Below the pieces are notes generated by a model. It was not told the origin of the DNA and searched no databases. It saw only the letters and a list, made by a program, of their open reading frames with translations. A DNA stretch of 5,491 nucleotides, taken from positions 1-5,491 of the forward strand of contig JAFAUA010000514.1 in NCBI GenBank assembly GCA_019243595.1, in the 5' to 3' direction. The DNA comes from Acidimicrobiia bacterium (GTDB lineage: Bacteria > Actinomycetota > Acidimicrobiia > Acidimicrobiales > AC-14). Below, piece by piece: positions 1 to 5,491 of this stretch. Made by a program: the position numbers and the translations under genes. Each line of letters begins with the position of its first letter. Position 1 is the stretch's first letter.

Positions 1-1
1 G

Positions 2-250
2 TTCCTGCTCTTCTTCCCGTTCCTGTTCATGACGTCGTCGTACGTGCCCCGGTCGCAGCTGAGCGGTTGGTTGAACACCATCGCCGCCTGGAACCCGGTG
101 ACGTACATCCTCGAAGGCTTGCGCGGTCTGGTGACGTCCGGCTGGCAGTGGGACTCGCTCCTCAAGGCAGCCGCCGCCATCGCTGCCGTCGGGGCCCTCA
201 GCATGTCGATGTGCCTGGCCGCGCTCCGGGGCCGCACCCGCCGCGGCTAG
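2..250 (+). CDS. ABC-2 type transporter permease, C-terminal fragment
   Basis: The last 82 residues of a membrane permease of the ABC-2 family (the DrrB/NodJ type found in drug, lipid or polysaccharide exporters); the 5' part lies outside the window. The visible part starts inside a hydrophobic helix (FLLFFPFLF), followed by the family's typical block 'SSYVPRSQLSGWLNTIAAWNPVTYILEGLRGL' (read in pieces, about residues 12-43 of the fragment). That block has the family pattern of a short outward-facing loop with a VPR..LP/SGWL element, then the 'NPVTY.lE.lR' motif before the last membrane span. A final hydrophobic helix (about residues 53-75) and a short basic tail (RGRTRRG) end the protein, as expected for a cytoplasmic C-terminus. 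The partner ATP-binding subunit would normally lie just upstream. The stop codon overlaps the stop of the convergent P-loop gene in a shared CTAG. The family assignment is firm; the transported substrate cannot be told. Confidence 0.88.
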   Translation, partial: FLLFFPFLFMTSSYVPRSQLSGWLNTIAAWNPVTYILEGLRGLVTSGWQWDSLLKAAAAIAAVGALSMSMCLAALRGRTRRG

Positions 251-795
251 TCGCCCCGGACCAAGAGCCGCCCGGCGCTGAAGGCGTTCAGCGCCGCGGC
301 GGCGATGTGTTCAGGCGGCTCCGCGGAATCGAAGACGTTCGCTTCGAACGGGCTGACGTCTTCGAACCGGCTGTGTAGGAGCCGGAAGGCTTCGACGCTC
401 TCCGGGTCGCCGGCTCTGCGTTGTTGGACGCGTCGGAGGCAGGTGTCGAAGTCGGCCCGCAGGACGACGTAGTGGACCTCGACGCGACTGCGGCTCGCCC
501 ATCGGGCGAGCCCCTGCACGCCGTCGGGAAAGAAGTCGCCGTCGAGGACCACGGAGTAGCCGCCAGCAGCAAATTCCAATGCGGCGGCGCCGACGGCACC
601 GCCGATGATCTCGTTCTGTTGTTGGGCCTTTTCGCTCGACGGCTCCACGAGCCCGTTGACCACGGCGTACAGGAACACGTCGGTATCGATGTGCGCGCTC
701 GGGTCGAAGTTCTCGGCAAGCAGCTTGCTCACTGTCGTCTTCCCGACACCGGAGGGTCCGGCGACGACGATGACCGGACCCGGAGCCTCTGTCAC
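247..795 (-). CDS. P-loop NTPase / small kinase-like protein (AAA_33 or zeta/CPT-like fold)
   Basis: A 182-residue predicted soluble nucleotide-binding protein. It begins 'VTEAPGPVIVVAGPSGVGKTT', a beta strand followed by a perfect Walker A (GPSGVGKT, residues 13-20). Next come HIDTDVF (36-41), where an acidic residue near the phosphate-acceptor site is usual in small kinases, and a hydrophobic strand ending in acid, VVLDGDFF (82-89). An Arg-rich segment follows (CLRRVQQRR, 119-127) that fits a LID region closing over ATP. This layout is that of small-molecule kinases and phosphotransferases such as the AAA_33, chloramphenicol phosphotransferase and zeta-toxin groups; the substrate is unknown. 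The open frame extends upstream to 1011, but that extension is low-complexity and runs antisense to the MOSC gene, so the GTG at 795 just before the first strand is preferred. No strong Shine-Dalgarno is seen. It diverges from the MOSC gene and converges on the ABC permease. No antitoxin partner is visible, which argues against a zeta toxin. Confidence 0.85.
   Translation of the reverse strand: MTEAPGPVIVVAGPSGVGKTTVSKLLAENFDPSAHIDTDVFLYAVVNGLVEPSSEKAQQQNEIIGGAVGAAALEFAAGGYSVVLDGDFFPDGVQGLARWASRSRVEVHYVVLRADFDTCLRRVQQRRAGDPESVEAFRLLHSRFEDVSPFEANVFDSAEPPEHIAAAALNAFSAGRLLVRGD
273..296 (+). terminator. Hairpin downstream of the ABC permease, inside the convergent P-loop gene
   Basis: A perfect 10-bp inverted repeat (CGGCGCTGAA and TTCAGCGCCG) separated by a GGCG loop begins 22 bases after the permease stop codon. 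The stem is GC-rich and would fold in RNA from the + strand; on the other strand it codes for LNAFSAG near the C-terminus of the P-loop protein. There is no T-run after it, so it would be a U-less terminator of the kind proposed in high-GC bacteria, or an RNA-stabilising 3' stem. Its position just past a stop codon supports a role in ending permease transcription; chance within coding sequence is the alternative. Confidence 0.4.
329..365. repeat. 10-bp inverted repeat with 17-base spacer, in the P-loop gene
   Basis: Arms TCGAAGACGT (329-338) and ACGTCTTCGA (356-365) are perfect inverted copies. The interval also holds two direct copies of CTTCGAAC (342-349 and 360-367), 18 bases apart. All of it is coding on the - strand, where it gives the acidic/phenylalanine-rich FEDVSPFEANVFDS; the repeated Phe-Glu and Phe-Asp codons may explain the symmetry. 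The sequence shows the repeat; any function is unproven. Confidence 0.3.
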
Positions 796-820
796 GAAGC
801 CATCGTGGCAGGCTGCATCC

Positions 821-1375
821 GTGGCTGTCGCGTCGCCGGACCCGGTCGTGGTGTCGGTCAACGTCGGACGTCCGCGGACGACCGAGTGGCAGGGCCGCGA
901 GGTTCGCTCAGGGATCTGGAAGGAACCCGTCGACGGCCCGATCGAAGTCGCAGGCGTGAATCTCGCCGGCGACGACCAGGCCGACCGGCGCGTGCATGGC
1001 GGTCCCGACAAGGCGGTGTACGCCTACTCGGTCGAGGACTACGCGTGGTGGGCCGAGAGTCTGGGAAGGGCCGTCGCGCCCGCGACGTTCGGCGAGAATC
1101 TCACCACCGCTGGGATCGATCTGACGGCGTCGTTCATTGGCGACCGCTGGCGGGTCGGCACCGCGGTGCTCGAGATCAGCCAGCCCCGCACGCCCTGCTA
1201 CAAGCTCGGTATGCGCATGGGCGACGAAGGCTTCCCGGGCCGCTTCGAGGCGGCCGGCCGTCCGGGCGCGTACCTGCGCATCGTCGAGGAAGGCGTGATC
1301 ACCAAGGGCGACGCCATCCATGTCGACGAGGCAGCCCAACCGGCGATCACCGTCGGCTCCCTCGTCGCTCGCTAG
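821..1375 (+). CDS. MOSC domain protein, YiiM-like
   Basis: A MOSC (molybdenum cofactor sulfurase C-terminal) domain protein of about 184 residues. The family binds Mo cofactor or carries sulfur through a conserved cysteine; the E. coli relative YiiM takes part in reducing N-hydroxylated base analogues. Hallmarks, numbered from the 821 start: VSVNVGRP (11-18), GDDQADRRVHGGPDKAVYAY (50-69, the family's GD.qad...HGGpd.Av block), FGENLTT (90-96), and QPRTPCYKL (121-129) with the conserved Cys126. The domain is complete and no second domain is fused to it, so it is probably a stand-alone soluble protein. The start is uncertain: GTG 821 has a weak GGCAGG 8 bases upstream, while GTG 848 or 851 would begin directly at the conserved strand. 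The frame stays open back to 605 but that part is antisense to the P-loop gene. The stop is shared in a CTAG with the convergent gene on the other strand. Confidence 0.92.
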   Translation: MAVASPDPVVVSVNVGRPRTTEWQGREVRSGIWKEPVDGPIEVAGVNLAGDDQADRRVHGGPDKAVYAYSVEDYAWWAESLGRAVAPATFGENLTTAGIDLTASFIGDRWRVGTAVLEISQPRTPCYKLGMRMGDEGFPGRFEAAGRPGAYLRIVEEGVITKGDAIHVDEAAQPAITVGSLVAR

Positions 1376-1749
1376 GGGTCGGGATAGAGAAGCCGGCGGC
1401 CCAGTCCCTCGTGGCCAGAGCGGCCGGGGCGCCAGGTGCCTTCCACGAAGCCGGGCGGGACGACGTAGCGGTCGCACCAGACGTCGACGGCCAGCTCCTC
1501 CAGCTCACGCTCGAGGCGCGCCCGCTTGGCGTCCGCCTCCTCAGCATCGACGGCGGTGAAGAGCGTGAAGTGCTGGCCGACGCGGTTCACGGCGACCAGC
1601 CGCGTGCGGTACGTCATGCGCGGATCCCAGAGCCGCCAGAGGTCGTAGCCGCCGTAAGTCACGACTGAGAGCGCCAAGTGGCGGAGCCACGATGTCCCCA
1701 GCGGCGGTGCGATCTCCACCCTGATGGCCGGGACCTGCTCCTCGCTCAC
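1372..1749 (-). CDS. Hypothetical protein (125 aa), translationally coupled to the methyltransferase
   Basis: I do not recognise this 125-residue protein. Visible parts are a short N-terminal strand (IRVEIAPP, 9-16), an aromatic, mostly hydrophobic segment WLRHLALSVVTYGGYDLWRLW (21-41, in pieces), a beta-like stretch TRLVAVNRVGQHFTLFTAVD (49-68), a charged helix EEADAKRARLERELEELAVD (70-89), and a proline/arginine-rich tail. The 21-41 segment contains Arg, His and Asp, so it looks more like an amphipathic helix than a true membrane span. The GTG start at 1749 overlaps the TGA stop of the methyltransferase (GTGA), and a GGAAGG Shine-Dalgarno sits 7 bases upstream at 1757-1762, both favouring this start. 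The frame remains open upstream to 2553, but that part is antisense-like arginine-rich shadow of the methyltransferase. A role tied to the methyltransferase is inferred only from the coupling. Confidence 0.8.
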   Translation of the reverse strand: MSEEQVPAIRVEIAPPLGTSWLRHLALSVVTYGGYDLWRLWDPRMTYRTRLVAVNRVGQHFTLFTAVDAEEADAKRARLERELEELAVDVWCDRYVVPPGFVEGTWRPGRSGHEGLGRRLLYPDP

Positions 1750-2540
1750 CGGCGTGCCTTCCGCGCCAGCTGGTAGGCGAACCCCATCTCCGCTTCGACG
1801 ACCTCGTCGCCGATGACCCGCCGGAGGTCGCGTTCGAAGTCGCTGACCTTGTCGCCGAGCGCCTGCCTGTTCAGGAACGAGGTCGAGTACACGAAGCCAG
1901 CGAGAGATTCGACGGTCCACTGCGCGTCGACCGCGAACCTGAACTCGCCTTCGTATGTCAACCCGGCGCGGCGGAAGACATTCTCGTGCGGATCGCGATC
2001 GATGGCGTCCTCCCAGCCCTGCGGCACGCGGTCGCGAACGCCCGCCGTGTCGCGCCATCGCTCGAGCGTTTCGAACAGCGTCCGCTGCCATGGGCGCTCG
2101 CCTCGCCACGGCGTACCGCCCCATAGAAGCGCGACGCACGCGCCATCGGGCAGGTGGGGAAGGAGGCGCTCCACGACGACACCCCGCTCGAGACGATGGA
2201 AGGCGTTGCCGATGGCGACCAGATCGAACGCGCCCTCGAGCGCGACGTCCTCGGCGGCCGAGACGACCCAGCGGATGTTCGTGACACCGAGCGCGTCCGC
2301 CTTCGCCCGCCCGAAGGCGATCGACTCCTCTTCCTGGTCGACGGCGAGGATCTCGGAGACGTGGGTCGCCAGGGGGAAGGCGATCTGCCCGGTGCCGCAG
2401 GCAAGGTCGACAACCCTCGCCCTCTCGCTGAGCGAGACCCGGTTGCGCAGATCGTCGAACAGCGCCGTGGGGTACGGCAGCCGGAAGCGGTCGTAGTACT
2501 CCGCCGTCCCCTTGAACAGGTCGGAGCGATACTCCACCAC
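1746..2540 (-). CDS. Class I SAM-dependent methyltransferase
   Basis: A 264-residue Rossmann-fold methyltransferase of the Methyltransf_11/25 type, expected to transfer a methyl group from S-adenosylmethionine to an unidentified, probably small-molecule, acceptor in the cytoplasm. SAM-binding motif I is clear (VVDLACGTGQ, residues 43-52). The acidic residue at the end of strand 2 that would hold the ribose is in ILAVDQE (Asp68). Motif II/III-like strands follow: AAEDVAL (95-101), FDLVAIGNAFH (105-115) with the usual 'a.hh' region, and a strand-plus-PDG turn LLPHLPDGACVALLW (126-140). The N-terminal YYDRFRLPYP (15-24) resembles the Y..yRP.YP entry motif of many family members. The GTG at 2540 is followed directly by a second GTG at 2537; either could start the protein. 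No good Shine-Dalgarno is seen. The gene diverges from the DoxX-like gene across 41 bases and is the first gene of a two-gene operon with the coupled 125-residue protein. Confidence 0.9.
   Translation of the reverse strand: MVEYRSDLFKGTAEYYDRFRLPYPTALFDDLRNRVSLSERARVVDLACGTGQIAFPLATHVSEILAVDQEEESIAFGRAKADALGVTNIRWVVSAAEDVALEGAFDLVAIGNAFHRLERGVVVERLLPHLPDGACVALLWGGTPWRGERPWQRTLFETLERWRDTAGVRDRVPQGWEDAIDRDPHENVFRRAGLTYEGEFRFAVDAQWTVESLAGFVYSTSFLNRQALGDKVSDFERDLRRVIGDEVVEAEMGFAYQLARKARR
1757..1762 (-). promoter_or_regulatory. Shine-Dalgarno site of the 125-aa hypothetical gene
   Basis: GGAAGG on the - strand lies 7 bases before the GTG at 1749, inside the last codons of the methyltransferase. 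It fixes the start of the small gene, which otherwise sits in a long open frame. It is the clearest ribosome binding site in the window; most other genes lack one and appear coupled or leaderless. Confidence 0.55.
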
Positions 2541-2546
2541 GCGATC

Positions 2547-2575
2547 GTGACACGCCGACGCTCTCGTCGTACCGT
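2547..2575 (+). promoter_or_regulatory. Candidate sigma70-type promoter of the DoxX-like/gmd gene run
   Basis: A GTGACA box (2547-2552, five of six matches to TTGACA) is followed after 17 bases by TACCGT (2570-2575), which fits the TANNNT form of actinobacterial -10 elements. Transcription starting 7 bases downstream would begin at or next to the GTG start codon at 2582, giving a leaderless message, in keeping with the absence of a Shine-Dalgarno. The site lies in the 41-base gap between the divergent methyltransferase and the DoxX-like gene. Spacing and position support it; no experimental start is known. Confidence 0.5.
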
Positions 2576-2581
2576 CTGGCC

Positions 2582-2947
2582 GTGGACCGTCGTCAGCGGT
2601 GGCTCGTGACCAGGCTGATGGTCGTCCAGGTCGGAGACGCCATCTTCAACGCGGTCCCGAGCCAGTGGCTCAAGGACGACTTCGACCACCTGAGGATCCC
2701 ACAGGAGATGCGCCCGCTGTTTCCGGCCGTGAAGAGCGCGTCGGCGATGGGCCTTTATCTCGGGCTCCGGCGACCTGCGCTCGGCCGCCTCACCGCCGCA
2801 GCCCTCATCGTCTATTTCGCCCTCGCGCTGGGCGCCCACGCGCGTGTCAAAGATCCAGCGCTCAAGGCCGTTCCGGCCGCGGGCATGCTCGCCTGGTCGA
2901 TCGTCGCCTTCCGCGCCTTCTCCGGAGCCGCCACACCCGCCAGATAG
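2582..2947 (+). CDS. DoxX-like family small integral membrane protein
   Basis: A 121-residue protein with about four hydrophobic helices: roughly 8-25, 48-62, 68-86 and 95-112. The order resembles the DoxX-like/DoxX_2 group: an amphipathic link (FDHLRIPQEMRPLFP, 34-48), a second helix ending GLYLGLRRP, then LGRLTAAALIVYFALALGAHARVKDP (67-92, in pieces), where 'GA..H.RV.D' at the end of helix 3 is typical of the group. Members are found in bacterial inner membranes, often of unclear function, and some are linked to redox or stress responses. Helix 2 lacks the glutamate commonly seen there, with Lys51 in that region, so the assignment is to a DoxX-like relative rather than a classical DoxX. The GTG start at 2582 lies 6 bases after a TACCGT -10 element, with no Shine-Dalgarno, which suggests a leaderless message. 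gmd begins 9 bases after its stop. Confidence 0.78.
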   Translation: MDRRQRWLVTRLMVVQVGDAIFNAVPSQWLKDDFDHLRIPQEMRPLFPAVKSASAMGLYLGLRRPALGRLTAAALIVYFALALGAHARVKDPALKAVPAAGMLAWSIVAFRAFSGAATPAR

Positions 2948-2950
2948 GTT
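2945..2950 (+). promoter_or_regulatory. Possible extra -10 element (TAGGTT) before gmd
   Basis: TAGGTT fits TANNNT and ends exactly 6 bases before the gmd ATG, the same spacing as the -10 element before the DoxX-like gene. It begins in the stop codon of that gene. No -35 box is recognisable about 17 bases upstream, so this could be chance; gmd may simply be read from the upstream promoter. If real, it would allow leaderless expression of gmd on its own. Confidence 0.2.
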
Positions 2951-2956
2951 CGGGCG

Positions 2957-3911
<955 letters not shown>

Positions 3912-3940
<29 letters not shown>

Positions 3941-4535
3941 TCCGGAGGTCCCCGAACACCAGCTCCAGCGACGCGGGCGACGTCTGGAGTACGCGACGAC
4001 CGGCTGGAACTCGCTCGAGGCGATCGTCGCCATCGCGACGGGCATCGCCGCCAGCTCGCTCGCCCTGGTGGCATTCGGTCTCGACTCGTGCGTCGAGGTC
4101 TTTGCATCGATCGTCGTCCTCTGGCATTTGGGCGGGGCGACTGAGGAGGCGGACCCCGGTCGTGCCCGGCGGGCCCTACGCCTGATCGCCGCCGCCTTTG
4201 CCCTCTTGGGTGTGTACCTCCTCGTCCAGGCGATCCGTGGGGTCGTGACCCACTCGAAACCCGAGTCGTCGACGCTCGGCACGGTCTTCATGGCCGCGAC
4301 GGTCGTCGTCATGTTCACGCTGGCCTGGGGGAAGCGCCGCACAGGGAGGGCGCTTCGCAACCGGCCGCTGATGGCGAACGCCTCGATGACGTTCATCGAC
4401 GGATGCCTGGCGACCGGGATCCTGGTCGCCCTGCTGCTCGACCGGGTCGCCGGCTGGTGGTGGGCCGACCCCCTCGCCGCCGCCGTCGTCGGCTTGGTCG
4501 CCCTCAACGAGGCTCGGGAAAACTGGTCGGAATGA
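3912..4535 (+). CDS. CDF-like cation transporter, membrane domain only
   Basis: A 207-residue protein resembling the short 'cation transporter' branch of the cation diffusion facilitator family, which consists of six helices without the cytoplasmic C-terminal metal-binding domain. After a charged N-terminus comes [23 protein letters not shown] (23-45, in pieces), then [22 protein letters not shown] (50-71) carrying Asp58 and Glu62 four residues apart, the position of the metal-binding pair in helix 2 of CDF proteins. Helices 3 (88-109) and 4 (122-140) follow. [23 protein letters not shown] (154-176) is helix 5, and [25 protein letters not shown] (181-205) is helix 6 with the family's WWWADP turn. 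Substrate is probably a divalent metal ion, not determinable here. The only start that keeps helix 1 intact is TTG at 3912, because the frame is closed by a stop at 3894; this gives a 29-base overlap with gmd. The Shine-Dalgarno is weak. The stop overlaps the next start in ATGA. Confidence 0.87.
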
Positions 4536-5233
4536 GCGACGTCACCTTCCCCGCGCCGCAGGGGGACCTACGCGGCTACCTCGCCCGGCCCGATGGCAAC
4601 GGGCCGTGGCCGGGCGTGATCGTCATCCACGACATCCTCGGGATGACCCGCGACCTGCGCGAGCACACCGACTGGTTCGCCCGACAGGGCTTTCTCACCT
4701 TCGCGCCCAACCTGTACTCCTGGGGATCGAGGATCGCCTGTCTCCGGGCGACGTTCCGCGACCTGCGCGCCGGCCGCGGCCGGGCCTTCGGCGACATCGA
4801 AGCGGCCAGGACGTGGCTCGCAGCTCGCGACGACTGCACGGACAAGATCGGCATCGTCGGCTTCTGCATGGGCGGTGGGTTCGCGCTCCTGATGGCACCA
4901 ACGGGGAGCTTCGACGTCTCGGCGCCGAACTACGGCGAGGTGCCCGATGACCCCGTCGACGTGCTCGCCGGCTCGTGTCCGGTCGTCGCCAGCTTCGGCG
5001 GCAAGGACCGCGCGCTGCCGGGGCGGGCCGCCAAGCTCGAGAGCGCCCTCGACGCGCTGGGCATCGAGCACGACATCAAGGAGTATCCCGACGTCGGGCA
5101 CTCTTTCATGAACAAGATGTCGAATCGCATCGTGCAGGTCGTGGCCAGCGCCGGCGGCTTCGGCTTCGACGAGGCCGCCACCGAGGACGCCCGAGCCCGC
5201 ATCCTCACCTATTTCCGCAAGCACTTGGCCTGA
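4532..5233 (+). CDS. Dienelactone hydrolase family protein
   Basis: A 233-residue alpha/beta hydrolase of the dienelactone hydrolase family. The founding members open the lactone ring of dienelactones in chloroaromatic degradation; many relatives act on other esters or are uncharacterised. Visible elements are PWPGVIVIHDILGM (25-38), where classical enzymes have a glutamate at Asp34; the nucleophile elbow GIVGFCMGGGFAL (107-119) with Cys112; the acid Asp159 in ASFGGKDRALP (153-163); and the base His190 in YPDVGHSFMNK (185-195). The Cys-Asp-His triad is complete and the length is normal. The frame is open upstream to 4403, but the ATG at 4532, in a 4-base ATGA overlap with the transporter stop, begins exactly where the family begins ([18 protein letters not shown]). 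Translation is probably coupled. There is no signal peptide, so it should be cytoplasmic. No other aromatic-degradation gene is nearby, so the true substrate is open. Confidence 0.94.
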   Translation: MSDVTFPAPQGDLRGYLARPDGNGPWPGVIVIHDILGMTRDLREHTDWFARQGFLTFAPNLYSWGSRIACLRATFRDLRAGRGRAFGDIEAARTWLAARDDCTDKIGIVGFCMGGGFALLMAPTGSFDVSAPNYGEVPDDPVDVLAGSCPVVASFGGKDRALPGRAAKLESALDALGIEHDIKEYPDVGHSFMNKMSNRIVQVVASAGGFGFDEAATEDARARILTYFRKHLA

Positions 5234-5275
5234 CAACCGCGCCTCGGCCCACCCGGCACGGCACACTTGACGGGC

Positions 5276-5491
5276 ATGTCGAGCGACGAGCCGCGCTGGA
5301 CGCCGGTCCCTCCCGTGCCCGGCAGCCTGGAGGCGCTCCAGGCCGAGGTGGCGTCGCTGCGGGCCGAGGTCGACCGACTCCGAGCCGGCCAGCGCGACCG
5401 CGCCGCCGACGACTTCGATCGCCTCCTGCGGGCGCGTCGGAACTGGCGGCGACCCCTCGGCGCCCTGGTCCTCGTCCTCGCGTGCATCCTC
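5276..5491 (+). CDS. Hypothetical coiled-coil membrane protein, N-terminal part (runs off window)
   Basis: An open frame from ATG 5276 to the window end with no stop, giving 72 residues. It reads MSSDEPRWTPVPPVPG, a proline-rich opening, then SLEALQAEVASLRAEVDRLRAGQ (17-39, in pieces), with leucines and valines at heptad spacing typical of a coiled coil. An acidic/basic stretch (RDRAADDFDRLLRARRNWRRP) leads into a hydrophobic run LGALVLVLACIL (61-72), which looks like the first part of a membrane helix with positive charges on its cytoplasmic side. The product is therefore probably an inner-membrane protein with a cytoplasmic coiled-coil N-terminus. Many actinobacteria have unassigned membrane proteins with this kind of opening, but the rest is needed to name a family. 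It starts 42 bases after the hydrolase and may be in the same transcript. No convincing Shine-Dalgarno is seen. Confidence 0.72.
   Translation, partial: MSSDEPRWTPVPPVPGSLEALQAEVASLRAEVDRLRAGQRDRAADDFDRLLRARRNWRRPLGALVLVLACIL

Noticed and set aside
247..795. Zeta-toxin of a toxin-antitoxin pair
   Set aside because: The Walker A and size would allow it, but no small antitoxin gene is adjacent and the neighbours are unrelated MOSC and permease genes.
605..820. Extended N-terminus of the MOSC protein from ATG 605
   Set aside because: The extension is antisense to the Walker A region of the P-loop gene and does not resemble the MOSC family; the family begins near 848-857.
927..936. Palindrome CCGTCGACGG as an operator
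   Set aside because: It is only 10 bases, lies inside conserved MOSC coding sequence (PVDG), and has no partner copies near a promoter.
796..1011. 72-residue N-terminal extension of the P-loop gene up to an ATG-type start at 1011
   Set aside because: It is Ser/Thr/Pro/Arg-rich, has no family features, lies wholly antisense to the conserved MOSC coding region, and precedes the first strand of the kinase fold.
421..1668. 415-codon + strand open frame
   Set aside because: It is a shadow of the P-loop, MOSC and hypothetical genes, all of which have recognisable or well-supported frames of their own.
5230..5275. CTGACA near the hydrolase stop as a -35 box for the last gene
   Set aside because: No TANNNT or TATAAT-like -10 lies at 16-19 bases; CACACT is too far away and poor.

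Overview
The window is a compact, strongly GC-rich piece of bacterial chromosome. Codon third positions are mostly G or C, several genes start with GTG or TTG, and genes abut or overlap by a few bases. The gene families (ABC-2 permease tail, YiiM-like MOSC protein, short CDF-like cation transporter, dienelactone hydrolase, GDP-mannose 4,6-dehydratase) and a leaderless-type promoter point to an actinobacterium, probably an uncultured or environmental lineage. No marker in the window fixes the taxonomy further.

Layout from left to right. (1) 2-250 (+) is the C-terminal end of an ABC-2 type permease cut by the window edge. (2) 247-795 (-) is a small P-loop NTPase/kinase-like gene, convergent with the permease. 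(3) 821-1375 (+) is a MOSC-domain protein, divergent from the P-loop gene. (4) 1746-2540 (-) is a class I SAM methyltransferase, followed in a coupled 2-gene operon by a 125-residue protein of unknown function (1372-1749, -), which converges on the MOSC gene. (5) From 2582 rightward there is a + strand run: a DoxX-like small membrane protein, GDP-mannose 4,6-dehydratase (gmd), a CDF-like cation transporter, a dienelactone hydrolase family protein, and the start of a coiled-coil/membrane protein cut by the right edge. A fairly convincing promoter lies in the 41-bp divergent gap at 2541-2581.

The DoxX-like, gmd, CDF-like and hydrolase genes are tightly packed (9-bp gap, 29-bp overlap, 4-bp overlap) and probably share a transcript. 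They do not form an obvious pathway: gmd makes a nucleotide-sugar precursor, but no fucose or rhamnose partner gene is visible. The left half is a series of small housekeeping or accessory genes in alternating orientations. Both convergent junctions end in a shared CTAG carrying both stop codons, and both same-strand coupled junctions use a 4-base NTGA overlap.

There is no gene-free stretch over 300 bases, no RNA gene, no mobile element and no CRISPR array that I can see. I find no clear sign of a new multi-gene system. The points most worth checking are the hairpin inside the P-loop gene, the leaderless-type promoters, and the uncharacterised protein coupled to the methyltransferase.
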